Assembly: GCF_018854015.1 (NCBI RefSeq)
Contig: NZ_JAAXYO010000090.1
Location: forward strand, 26,131-90,130
Origin: Igneacidithiobacillus copahuensis
GTDB lineage: Bacteria > Pseudomonadota > Gammaproteobacteria > Acidithiobacillales > Acidithiobacillaceae
Direction: 5' to 3'
DNA length: 64,000 nucleotides
The notes under the pieces are model-generated. The model worked only from the letters and a program-made list of their open reading frames with translations, did no database searches and had not been told where the DNA came from. Positions 24,835-33,014 of this stretch are shown one piece after another. The position numbers and the translations under genes were made by a program. How positions within the stretch are numbered: the stretch's first letter is position 1; each line of letters opens with the position of its first letter.

Positions 24835-26004
24835 ATGTCCAAAACCCATCTCTTCACCTCCGAGTCCGTGTCCGAAGGCCATCCCGATAAAGTTGCAGAT
24901 CAGATATCCGACGCCATCCTTGATGCGATCCTGGCCCAGGACCCGCGCGGGCGAGTCGCTGCCGAAACGTTGATCACCACCGGTTTGATTGTCCTTGCCG
25001 GTGAGATCACCACCGCGGCGCAGGTAGACTACGCCGACGTGGCGCGGCAGACGGTGCGCCGGATTGGCTACGATTCCTCCGAGATGGGTTTTGACTGGGC
25101 CTCCTGCGCCGTTGTGCAGACTCTCGACAAGCAGTCGCCGGATATTGCTCAGGGTGTCGACGAGGGGGCCGGCCTCGATTTGGATCAGGGGGCGGGCGAC
25201 CAGGGGCTGATGTTTGGCTTTGCCTGCGACGAAACGGACGTGCTGATGCCCACGCCGATCTATTTCGCGCACCGCCTGACCGAGCGGCAGGCCTTGGTGC
25301 GCAAGGATGGCCGCTTGCCCTGGTTGCGCCCCGACGCCAAGAGCCAGGTGACGGTGCGCTATGAGGATGGCCGCCCAGTGGCCATCGATGCGGTGGTTCT
25401 CTCCACGCAGCACAGCCCCGATGTGAGTCACACACAGTTGGTGGAGGCGGTGCAGGAGGAAATCATCAAGCCCGTTCTGCCGCCAGAAATGTTGCACAAG
25501 GGCACCCAGTATTTCATCAATCCCACCGGTCGCTTTGTGATTGGCGGACCCGTGGGTGACTGCGGTCTGACCGGCCGCAAGATTATCGTCGATACCTACG
25601 GCGGGCAGGGAAGTCACGGCGGTGGCGCCTTCTCGGGCAAGGACCCCTCCAAGGTCGATCGCTCCTCCTCCTATGCCGGTCGCTACGTTGCCAAGAATAT
25701 CGTTGCCGCGGGGCTGGCCAAGCGTTGCGAGGTGCAGGTAGCCTATGCCATCGGTATCTCGCAGCCGGTCAGTTTGATGGTCGATACCTTTGGTACCGGC
25801 GTCATTGACGACGATCGTATTGCCGCCATCGTGCGCGAGCATTTCGACCTGCGTCCCAAGGGCATCATCCAGATGCTCGACCTGTTGCGGCCGATCTACA
25901 GCAAGACCGCCGCGTATGGGCACTTTGGCCGCGAGGAGCCGGAGTTTACCTGGGAGCGCACCGATCGTGCCGCGGCTTTGCGTGCAGCGGCCGGCCTGAA
26001 CTGA
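24835..26004 (+). CDS. metK: S-adenosylmethionine synthetase
   Basis: Makes SAM from methionine and ATP. The 389-residue protein begins SKTHLFTSESVSEGHPDK, and has the ATP motif GAGDQGLMFGFA (about 121-132) and the P-loop-like GGGAFSGKDPSKVDRS (about 263-278), full length for the family. ATG 24835 is supported by GAGGAG 9 bases upstream. It heads the metK-ahcY-metF cluster, which recycles the methyl donor. Confidence 0.97.
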   Translation: MSKTHLFTSESVSEGHPDKVADQISDAILDAILAQDPRGRVAAETLITTGLIVLAGEITTAAQVDYADVARQTVRRIGYDSSEMGFDWASCAVVQTLDKQSPDIAQGVDEGAGLDLDQGAGDQGLMFGFACDETDVLMPTPIYFAHRLTERQALVRKDGRLPWLRPDAKSQVTVRYEDGRPVAIDAVVLSTQHSPDVSHTQLVEAVQEEIIKPVLPPEMLHKGTQYFINPTGRFVIGGPVGDCGLTGRKIIVDTYGGQGSHGGGAFSGKDPSKVDRSSSYAGRYVAKNIVAAGLAKRCEVQVAYAIGISQPVSLMVDTFGTGVIDDDRIAAIVREHFDLRPKGIIQMLDLLRPIYSKTAAYGHFGREEPEFTWERTDRAAALRAAAGLN

Positions 26005-26017
26005 TTTTTTACCTGTG

Positions 26018-26086
26018 CCGAGGGGCGCTGCAGCCGTCGCGGTCCGGCGGTCAGGCTCGGTGCGGGTCTTTGCTTCAACCGCGCTC
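26018..26086 (+). promoter_or_regulatory. S-adenosylhomocysteine (SAH) riboswitch upstream of ahcY
   Basis: The 106-base metK-ahcY gap carries the conserved features of the SAH riboswitch: CCGAGGGGCGCTGCAGCC at the 5' side, CAGGCTCGG in the middle (26052-26060) and CAACCGCGCTC at the 3' side (26076-26086). CCGAG (26018-26022) pairs with CTCGG (26056-26060), and GGGCGC (26023-26028) pairs with GCGCTC (26081-26086) with one G-U. The element ends 8 bases before the AAGGAG ribosome-binding site of ahcY. In this class, bound SAH turns on expression of SAH-recycling genes, which matches the gene that follows. Confidence 0.85.
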
Positions 26087-26110
26087 GTCTTTCAAAGGAG
26101 ATAAGTCCCG

Positions 26111-27517
26111 ATGAATGCCGTGTTGCAAGACCAAGCTGATTATAAAGTTGCCGACCTCTCTCTGGCCGACTGGGGTCGCCAGGAAATCCGTATTGCCGAG
26201 ACGGAAATGCCGGCTTTACTGCGGATCCGCGAGAAGTATCGCGCGGAACAACCCCTCAAGGGCGCGCGCATTGCCGGCTGTATCCATATGACCATCCAGA
26301 CTGCTGTCCTCATCGAGACCCTGGTGGCTCTGGGGGCGGAGGTGCGCTGGTCTTCCTGTAATATCTTCTCTACCCAGGACCAGGCGGCGGCGGCCATTGC
26401 CGCGGCCGGGATCCCGGTTTTTGCTTGGAAAGGCGAGACCGAAGAAGAATACTGGTGGTGTGTGGAGCAGACCATCACCGGCCCGGGGGGCTGGAAGCCG
26501 AACATGATCCTCGACGATGGTGGTGACCTGACCGGCCTCCTGCATGAAAAGCGTCCGGAACTATTGAGCGAAATCCACGGAGTTTCGGAAGAGACCACCA
26601 CCGGCGTCCATCGTCTCTGGGAAATGCTCAAAGAGGGCAGCCTCAAGATCCCGGCCATCAACGTCAACGATTCCGTAACCAAAAGCAAGAACGACAACAA
26701 ATATGGCTGTCGTCACTCGCTGAATGACGCCATCAAGCGTGCCACGGATCACTTGTTGTCCGGCAAGCGCGCCCTGGTGCTGGGCTATGGTGATGTTGGC
26801 AAGGGTTCCGCTGCTTCCTTGCGTCAGGAAGGAATGATCGTGCGGGTGACGGAAGTCGACCCGATCTGCGCCATGCAGGCATGCATGGATGGCTACGAAG
26901 TGGTTTCCCCCTACCGGGATGGAGTGGATGACGGTTCCGACGCCTGCGTCAATCGAGATCTGCTCGCGCAGACCGACCTGCTGGTTACCGCTACGGGCAA
27001 CTTCAACGTCTGCAATAGTCGCATGCTGGCGGCACTGAAGAATGGCGCGGTGGTCTGCAACATTGGCCATTTCGACAATGAGATCGATACCGCCTACATG
27101 CGCAAGACCTGGGCCTGGGAAGAAGTGAAACCGCAGGTGCACAAGGTCTATCGCGATGTCGCCAGTGGCAGCAAGGCCAACCCTGATAGTCATGACTACC
27201 TGATTCTTCTCTCCGAGGGTCGTCTGGTGAATCTGGGCAACGCTACGGGTCACCCCAGTCGCATCATGGACGGTTCCTTTGCCAACCAAGTACTCGCGCA
27301 GATCCACCTGTATCAGGCAGGCTTCGCCAAGTTGTCGGCTGCGGAAAAGGCCAAGGCGATTCGGGTGGATGTGCTGCCCAAGCAGCTCGACGAGGAAGTA
27401 GCACGCTACATGGTCGAGGGCTTTGCCGGAGTGATCACGCAGTTGACCACAGAGCAGGCGAACTACTTGGGCGTGCCGGTGGATGGCCCGTTCAAGAACG
27501 ACGCCTACCGCTACTGA
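26111..27517 (+). CDS. ahcY: Adenosylhomocysteinase (SAH hydrolase)
   Basis: Splits S-adenosylhomocysteine into homocysteine and adenosine, using tightly bound NAD. The 468-residue protein has CIHMTIQTAVLIETL, the substrate region NVNDSVTKSKNDN, the Rossmann motif GYGDVGKGSA, and NIGHFDNEID, and it ends with the NAD-contacting tail DGPFKNDAYRY. AAGGAG lies 10 bases before the ATG. It is preceded by an SAH riboswitch and its stop overlaps metF by one base (TGATG). Confidence 0.98.
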   Translation: MNAVLQDQADYKVADLSLADWGRQEIRIAETEMPALLRIREKYRAEQPLKGARIAGCIHMTIQTAVLIETLVALGAEVRWSSCNIFSTQDQAAAAIAAAGIPVFAWKGETEEEYWWCVEQTITGPGGWKPNMILDDGGDLTGLLHEKRPELLSEIHGVSEETTTGVHRLWEMLKEGSLKIPAINVNDSVTKSKNDNKYGCRHSLNDAIKRATDHLLSGKRALVLGYGDVGKGSAASLRQEGMIVRVTEVDPICAMQACMDGYEVVSPYRDGVDDGSDACVNRDLLAQTDLLVTATGNFNVCNSRMLAALKNGAVVCNIGHFDNEIDTAYMRKTWAWEEVKPQVHKVYRDVASGSKANPDSHDYLILLSEGRLVNLGNATGHPSRIMDGSFANQVLAQIHLYQAGFAKLSAAEKAKAIRVDVLPKQLDEEVARYMVEGFAGVITQLTTEQANYLGVPVDGPFKNDAYRY

Positions 27518-28344
27518 TGAAGACGCCGGAAATCTCGGTGGAGTTTTTTCCACCGAAGAATTCGGCGGGCGAAGAGCGCTTACGCGAGAGCATGGCCGCC
27601 CTGGCGGCCTTGCACCCAGCCTATGCCTCGGTTACCTATGGCGCGGGCGGCTCCACGCAGGAGCGTACCCTCGCCACGGTGCGTCTCATTCAGGGGCAGA
27701 ATGGCTATGAGGCAGTGCCGCATCTCACCTGCATCGGTTCTACCGAGGCGGGGATTCGGGAGCTCTTGCAGCGCTACCGGGACTGGGGGGTGCGGCGGAT
27801 TGTCGCCCTGCGCGGTGACCTGCCGGAAGGGATGGAAAATCCGGGATTCTTCCGTCATGCCAGCGATCTGGTCGCTTTCATCCGCGACTTCGGTGGCTTC
27901 GAGATTTTCGCTTCGGCCTATCCCGAGGTCCATCCACAGGCGCAGCATGCGCGTGCGGATCTGGATTATCTTGTCGCTAAGACCGAAGCTGGGGTGGACG
28001 CGCTGATCACCCAGTATTTTTATAACCCCGATGCCTATCTGCAGCTCCGTGACCAGCTGGAGCGGCGCGGAGTGACCGTGCCGATTCTGATCGGGGTGAT
28101 GCCCATCCATAATTTTGAGCAAATTGCCCGTTTTTCTGCCCAGTGTGGGGCAGAGATTCCGCGCTACTTGCGCCTGCTGCTGGAAGCCTACGCCGATGAA
28201 CCGGAGGCGCAGCGCGAAGTGGCTGCCGAGGTGGTCGCGCGCCAGTGCAATCTCCTGCTGCGAGAGGGGGCCCCGGGGTTGCACTTTTATACCTTGAACC
28301 AGGCGGAGGCTACGCTCGCCATCGCGCAACGTCTGGATATTTGA
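27517..28344 (+). CDS. metF: Methylenetetrahydrofolate reductase
   Basis: FAD-dependent reduction of 5,10-methylene-THF to 5-methyl-THF, the methyl source for remaking methionine. The 275-residue protein begins with VEFFPPKN and has ASVTYGAGGSTQERT, HLTCIG, ALRGDLPEG and the FAD/NADH region ITQYFYN, as in bacterial MetF. ATG 27517 shares its first base with the ahcY stop, so translation is coupled. It carries the SAH riboswitch-controlled transcript towards prk. Confidence 0.95.
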   Translation: MKTPEISVEFFPPKNSAGEERLRESMAALAALHPAYASVTYGAGGSTQERTLATVRLIQGQNGYEAVPHLTCIGSTEAGIRELLQRYRDWGVRRIVALRGDLPEGMENPGFFRHASDLVAFIRDFGGFEIFASAYPEVHPQAQHARADLDYLVAKTEAGVDALITQYFYNPDAYLQLRDQLERRGVTVPILIGVMPIHNFEQIARFSAQCGAEIPRYLRLLLEAYADEPEAQREVAAEVVARQCNLLLREGAPGLHFYTLNQAEATLAIAQRLDI

Positions 28345-28368
28345 GCGATTCCACTGCGCTGATATACA
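28341..28368 (+). promoter_or_regulatory. Promoter candidate for prk
   Basis: TTGAGC (28341-28346, across the metF stop), a 16-base spacer and TATACA (28363-28368) stand 65 bases before the prk ATG. The 89-base gap would allow prk both its own promoter and read-through from metF. Confidence 0.4.
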
Positions 28369-28433
28369 CTCTTGGCTAATTTGTCGCGCCCGCTGCGCGC
28401 TACCCTTTTCTTTGCCTATCAAGGAGCAGTTCC

Positions 28434-29294
28434 ATGTCGAAAAAACATCCTGTCATTGCGGTGACCGGGTCCTCGGGTGCGGGTACTACGACCGTCAAAC
28501 ATGCTTTTCACGATGTCTTCCACCGCCTGGATGTCAACCCGGTAGTGATCGAAGGCGATAGCTTCCACCGCTATAATCGTGTCGAAATGCGCGAAGCGAT
28601 TGCCAAAGCCGCTGCCGAAGGCAAGACCATCAGCCATTTTGGCCCGGAAGGCAATGATTTTGGCTCCTTGGAGGCGCTCTTCCGCCAATATGGCGAGACC
28701 GGCACCGGCAAGATGCGCTACTACGTGCACGACGATGCCGAGGCCGAGCTGCGCGGCAGTGCCCCGGGCACCTTCACGCCCTGGCAGGACATTCCGTCCG
28801 GCACCGACCTGCTCTTTTATGAGGGGCTGCACGGCGGCGTGAAAACCGAAGAGCACGATGTGGCCAACTATGTCGATCTGCTCGTCGGTGTGGTGCCGGT
28901 GGTCAATCTGGAGTGGATCCAGAAGATCCATCGTGACAATGCCCAGCGCGGTTATTCCGCCGAGGCCATTGTCGACACCATCCTGCGGCGCATGCCCGAT
29001 TACATCCACCACATCACCCCGCAGTTCAGTCGCACGCATATCAACTTTCAGCGGGTACCAATGGTGGATACCTCCAATCCTTTCATCGCTCGCGATATTC
29101 CTACGCCCGATGAGAGTATGGTGGTGATCCGCTTCAGCGATCACAAGGAAGAAAACTTTCCGTATCTGCTGCAGATGATTCCTGGCAGCTTCATGTCGCG
29201 GAAGAACACCATCGTTATTCCGGGCAATAAGATGGGCTATGCCATGGAGCTGATTCTCGGGCCGCGCATCGAGCGGATGTTGTCGGAGCGCTAA
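28434..29294 (+). CDS. prk: Phosphoribulokinase (class I)
   Basis: Phosphorylates ribulose-5-phosphate to the RuBisCO substrate, so it marks a Calvin cycle. The 286-residue protein has the proteobacterial class I features: P-loop GSSGAGTTT (12-20), EGDSFHRYNR (about 41-50), FYEGLHGG (about 126-133) and the conserved SRTHINFQRVP. Plant-type redox cysteines are absent, as expected of class I. AAGGAG lies 7 bases before the ATG. It follows metF on the same strand and ends with an intrinsic terminator. Its link with SAM-cycle genes is a known trait of Acidithiobacillus as I recall it. Confidence 0.96.
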   Translation: MSKKHPVIAVTGSSGAGTTTVKHAFHDVFHRLDVNPVVIEGDSFHRYNRVEMREAIAKAAAEGKTISHFGPEGNDFGSLEALFRQYGETGTGKMRYYVHDDAEAELRGSAPGTFTPWQDIPSGTDLLFYEGLHGGVKTEEHDVANYVDLLVGVVPVVNLEWIQKIHRDNAQRGYSAEAIVDTILRRMPDYIHHITPQFSRTHINFQRVPMVDTSNPFIARDIPTPDESMVVIRFSDHKEENFPYLLQMIPGSFMSRKNTIVIPGNKMGYAMELILGPRIERMLSER

Positions 29295-29321
29295 GTTTCG
29301 GGCGGGAGTTGAGTCAAGGGG

Positions 29322-29347
29322 GCCGAGGCTATGTCCTCGGCTTTTTT
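29322..29347 (+). terminator. Intrinsic terminator after prk
   Basis: GCCGAGG (29322-29328) and CCTCGGC (29335-29341) form a perfect 7-bp stem with a 6-base loop, followed directly by six Ts (29342-29347). It lies 27 bases after the prk stop and separates it from the pel operon. Confidence 0.9.
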
Positions 29348-29372
29348 GCGGGATCGAACTCGATGCGTTCTC

Positions 29373-29400
29373 TTGCAATTATCACGTAGCTTGCTAATGT
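29373..29400 (+). promoter_or_regulatory. Promoter candidate for the pel operon
   Basis: TTGCAA (29373-29378), a 16-base spacer and TAATGT (29395-29400) with a TGc extension stand 22 bases before the pelA ATG, between the prk terminator and an AAGGGGGA ribosome-binding site (29412-29419). It is the only promoter-like sequence seen before the nine-gene run. Confidence 0.45.
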
Positions 29401-29422
29401 GAGGGACACATAAGGGGGACGT

Positions 29423-31843
29423 ATGCGTTTGGATTCTTTCCAGCATCCGCGGATTGCGGCGGTACTTGGGGTCTTGGTGGTACTATGGGTGGGCCTATTG
29501 CCTGCACAAGCCGCTTCCCAGCCCAGTGTTGGATTTTACTACGGAGATGGCGCCGCGCCCGCAGCGTTCCACGATTTTGATTGGGTGGTCGTCAATCCCG
29601 GAGGCGATCGGCTACCCAGTGCCTTCGATCCGCAGCAAAAAGTCTTTGCCTATGTCAGTATTGGCGAAACGACTCCCGGTGACGATCGCTACGCCCAGCT
29701 TCCAGAATCCTGCGTGCTGGGTCGCAATGCCGCTTGGGGCGGTAAAATCATTGATCTCGCGCATGCGCAATGTCGTGATTTTCTCCTACAGAAAGTCATT
29801 GATCCCATCTGGGCGGAGGGCTACCGCGGATTTTTCCTGGATACTCTAGATTCCTATGAGGCAGTCACCAAAGGTATGGCACGGAGGGCGCAGGAACAGG
29901 GGCTCGTCGATCTGATTCAGGCCATCAAGGCGGCGCATCCACAAGCACAATTGATTGCGAATCGGGGCTTTTCGGTACTGCCCCAGATTCACCAGGATCT
30001 GTCTGCCGTGTTGGCAGAGTCGCTGTTCCACGAATGGAATCAATCCACCCAAAGCTATCAGGAAGTGTCGGCAAGCAACCGCGAGGCGCTTGTCACGGAA
30101 CTGCGCAAAGCACAATCCTATGGTCTGCCGGCTATTGTGATCGACTATCTGCCGACCAAGCTCAATCGTGAAGGCTGGTGGGAGGATGCCGAGAAGATCC
30201 GGGCTCTGGGTTTTATCCCCTATGTGACCAATGCCGAGCTGACGGCTGTCGGCGCTGGCTTGCGCGAACCGATGCCACGGCATGTTCTGATCCTGTACAA
30301 CAGCACCGGCCCAGAAGAGTACAGTGAGGCGTTTGCCAATGGTGCCATGCCTTTGGAGTATCTCGGATATATTCCGGAATTCCGTCGGCTATCCGATGGG
30401 TTGCCCAAAGCTCCCTACGCCGGGGAATACGCAGGGGTTGTACTCTGGAGTGATGGCGATCCGGTGACCGATGTTGCTGGTCTCTCGCGTTGGTTACATG
30501 GGGTGAAAAAGGTGGGAATACCCATCCTGCTGATGGGAGATTTTCAGGACGATCTCGACGCAGAGTTCTACCAAGCGCTGGAAATGTCCCGCCCGCAGTC
30601 TGTCACGGCGAGTTCCGCAGAGGTTGCCAGTGCGGCCAAGGAAATGAACTACGAAATGCCGGTGCAGGCCAGCACCCGGGATTTTCTCGGCGTGAACGCT
30701 CCAGCGGGCAGCCAGATTTGGCTGCATGTACGCGATAGCTCGGGCAGCAGCGAAGATGCAGCAGCCATCACCCCGTGGGGCGGTTATGTCTTGTCGCCCT
30801 ACATCTTGAAGACTCTGCCGAACAAGGATACCCGTTGGTTGATCGATCCTTTTGCGCTCTATCGGGAAGCCTTGCGCCTGCCGCCGATGCCGGTTCCGGA
30901 TACAACGACCGAAAGTGGACGGCGTCTGTTCATGGCGCATACCGACGGCGACGGCTTTGTCAGCCGAGCACAATTTCCGCCTTACCACATTGCCGGTGAG
31001 GTATACATGCACCGGATACTAGAGAAATACAAGTTGCCGTTTACGGGTTCCATCATTGTCGGCGACCTGCTCCCCGGTGACCGTGGCCTGTATCCAGCGC
31101 TCGCGCCTCTGGGTACCGAGGTGGCTCGCGAGGTGTTCCGTCTGCCCTATGTGGAAATTGGTTCGCATATGTGGTCGCATCCCTTCAATTGGCCGGCAAT
31201 TGAAGCCGGGAAAGATTATCCTGGTATCAATCTGCCAGTCCCGGGCTACAAATTCAGTCCCTACATGGAGGCGGTGGGTGCCGCCAAGTGGATTGATAAA
31301 CACCTCGCGCCACCTGGTAAGCAGGTCGTGATCGATCAGTGGTCGGGGGACTGTGAACCTGATGCGCAGGTGGTGGGCCTTGCGTATGGGGCCGGATTGA
31401 TGAACATCAATGGTGGGGACAGTTATATCAGCAAAAAGGACCCGAGCATTACTGCGGTTCCACCCATTGGCATCTTCCGCGGTAAATGGTTGCAGGTCTT
31501 TGCTCCGGATGCGAATGAGGATTACTTTACCAACCAATGGCATGGACCGTTCTGGGGATATATCAATGTCATCCAGACATTTGAAATGACCAACAAACCC
31601 CATCGCTTGAAGCCGATCGACATCTATACCCACTGGTATACGGCGACCAAACTCGCTTCCCTTTCGGCGTTGGAGAAGGTCTATGACTGGGTTCTGACTC
31701 AATCCATTACGCCGGTCTATGTCGCTGATTATGCGCATATCGCCAACAATTTCTTCACCATCCACATTGCCCGCGAGGGCGATGGTTTCTGGATTGGTAA
31801 CGCCACGGACTTACGTGAGCTGCGGATGCCGAAGGGCCTCTGA
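29423..31843 (+). CDS. pelA: PelA, Pel polysaccharide hydrolase/deacetylase, cut short by an in-frame TGA
   Basis: Periplasmic enzyme of Pel exopolysaccharide synthesis. The reading frame gives 806 residues: signal peptide (about 1-30), GH114-like glycoside hydrolase domain (about 35-280) with its catalytic Glu199 in LAESLFHEW, a middle domain, and a CE4-like deacetylase domain with metal site TDGDG (507-511) plus His582 and His586 in SHMWSH. These match the hydrolase and deacetylase sites known from Pseudomonas PelA. TGA 31841-31843 then ends translation, but the same frame stays open for 113 more codons of PelA-like sequence. The deacetylase may therefore lack its C-terminal beta-sandwich domain, or the stop is read through. 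Confidence 0.85.
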   Translation: MRLDSFQHPRIAAVLGVLVVLWVGLLPAQAASQPSVGFYYGDGAAPAAFHDFDWVVVNPGGDRLPSAFDPQQKVFAYVSIGETTPGDDRYAQLPESCVLGRNAAWGGKIIDLAHAQCRDFLLQKVIDPIWAEGYRGFFLDTLDSYEAVTKGMARRAQEQGLVDLIQAIKAAHPQAQLIANRGFSVLPQIHQDLSAVLAESLFHEWNQSTQSYQEVSASNREALVTELRKAQSYGLPAIVIDYLPTKLNREGWWEDAEKIRALGFIPYVTNAELTAVGAGLREPMPRHVLILYNSTGPEEYSEAFANGAMPLEYLGYIPEFRRLSDGLPKAPYAGEYAGVVLWSDGDPVTDVAGLSRWLHGVKKVGIPILLMGDFQDDLDAEFYQALEMSRPQSVTASSAEVASAAKEMNYEMPVQASTRDFLGVNAPAGSQIWLHVRDSSGSSEDAAAITPWGGYVLSPYILKTLPNKDTRWLIDPFALYREALRLPPMPVPDTTTESGRRLFMAHTDGDGFVSRAQFPPYHIAGEVYMHRILEKYKLPFTGSIIVGDLLPGDRGLYPALAPLGTEVAREVFRLPYVEIGSHMWSHPFNWPAIEAGKDYPGINLPVPGYKFSPYMEAVGAAKWIDKHLAPPGKQVVIDQWSGDCEPDAQVVGLAYGAGLMNINGGDSYISKKDPSITAVPPIGIFRGKWLQVFAPDANEDYFTNQWHGPFWGYINVIQTFEMTNKPHRLKPIDIYTHWYTATKLASLSALEKVYDWVLTQSITPVYVADYAHIANNFFTIHIAREGDGFWIGNATDLRELRMPKGL

Positions 31844-32185
31844 TATCCCAACCTCGCGGCCAGCTCGGGCATTGCGGGATACAACGATACGCCGAACGAT
31901 GCCTACTATGTGCACATGGATGGCCAGAACTCTGTGCTTTTGGGGCTGCAATCCACTGCTCCGAAGATACCGTACATCAGGAGCGCCAACGCGCCCATCA
32001 GCGCGTATCAGGAAAATGCCAACGGCTTTACCGCGCAGCTCGATGGTTTCGTGCCGGTACAGCTCCAGCTCGCCAATATACAGAGTTGTTCGGTAAGGCT
32101 GAACGGCAAGGCAGTAGCAAGCTCCGAGCAGATCCAGAGCAATTCGCAGCGTGTGCGCGTCGATGTCCACTGCCCGCCAAGCTGA
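31844..32185 (+). pseudogene. pelA: C-terminal part of pelA, detached by a premature stop
   Basis: The 113 codons after the pelA TGA stay open in the same frame to TGA 32183-32185. They read YPNLAASSGIAGYNDTP and DGFVPVQLQLANI, a beta-rich stretch like the end of full PelA. Full length would be about 920 residues, close to the about 950 of the Pseudomonas protein. A GTG (31910) could start a 91-residue piece but has no ribosome-binding site. The gene therefore looks interrupted by a single codon change, such as GGA or TGG to TGA. Confidence 0.75.
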
Positions 32186-33014
32186 TCAGGCTGGCGGTCG
32201 GGCGCATCTGCTCCGCCCGGCGAGCCTGCTGCTCTTCGTCGCGATCGTGCTGGCGGTGATCGCCGGTGTCGCTTGGCAGTATGGTTGGCATGGTCATTTG
32301 TTTTTTCAGGAGAGCGCTGCCGATGCGCGGGCGCATCTGGAGAGTGCGGAACTGATGTTGCGCAGTGGTCAGTATAGTGCGGCGCAAAAGCAAATCGCTC
32401 CCGTATTGCGTTATCCCGACGGCCCTTTGTACCGTCAGGCGCGTCTGCTGCAATGGCGGATTGCCAAAACGCAAGCGCTCGCCATCCCCGCAGAGTCCCC
32501 GAGACGTCAGGCGGCGATGCGGGACTTGCGGCCGCAGTTAGCGGCGTTGTATGCACTGGGTGCCTGGTCGCTTGGCCAATGGCAAGCATTCGCGCGGGAC
32601 GCCTTCGCTCTGGGTGCCTATGACCTCAGCGCACAGGCGTGGCTGGCGGCCGCCACAGTAGACCCGCAAGAGCGGGAGGCCGATCAGCTTGCTGCAGCAC
32701 ATGCCTGGGCAGCGGGTAATCAGCCGGCCAAAGCTGGGGCGCTCCTTTTGCAGCTTGCGGCACAGAGTCATGACAGCGAACGCGCGAAGCATTGGTTCTT
32801 GCAGGGGATACGATGGGTAGAAGGTGGAAAAGGTGCAGAAGCCGCCCTGCAGGTAGCGCAATCGACTTTACAGAAATTGCCCCAGCTATGGCAGGACCAT
32901 GAGGTGGTGCTCGCCATGGCGGAGCTTGCTCTGTCTGCTGATCGCCCACAGCTGGCCGCACAGTGGCTGCATCGCGAATTGCTGCGCAATGTCCCCAGCG
33001 AGAAGAGGTCATGA
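32163..33014 (+). CDS. PelB N-terminal section: membrane-anchored TPR protein
   Basis: 283-residue protein with one membrane helix (about 18-42, PASLLLFVAIVLAVIAGVAW) after a short basic N-terminus, then helical repeats of TPR type (ARAHLESAELMLRSGQYSAAQKQIAPVL and similar). This matches the N-terminal membrane anchor and first TPRs of Pseudomonas PelB, which guides Pel through the periplasm. It stands between pelA and pelC, the pelB place. ATG 32163 lies inside the detached pelA end; GTG 32151 is an alternative. It overlaps the next gene by ATGA, so the three PelB parts are coupled. Confidence 0.72.
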   Translation: MSTARQADQAGGRAHLLRPASLLLFVAIVLAVIAGVAWQYGWHGHLFFQESAADARAHLESAELMLRSGQYSAAQKQIAPVLRYPDGPLYRQARLLQWRIAKTQALAIPAESPRRQAAMRDLRPQLAALYALGAWSLGQWQAFARDAFALGAYDLSAQAWLAAATVDPQEREADQLAAAHAWAAGNQPAKAGALLLQLAAQSHDSERAKHWFLQGIRWVEGGKGAEAALQVAQSTLQKLPQLWQDHEVVLAMAELALSADRPQLAAQWLHRELLRNVPSEKRS

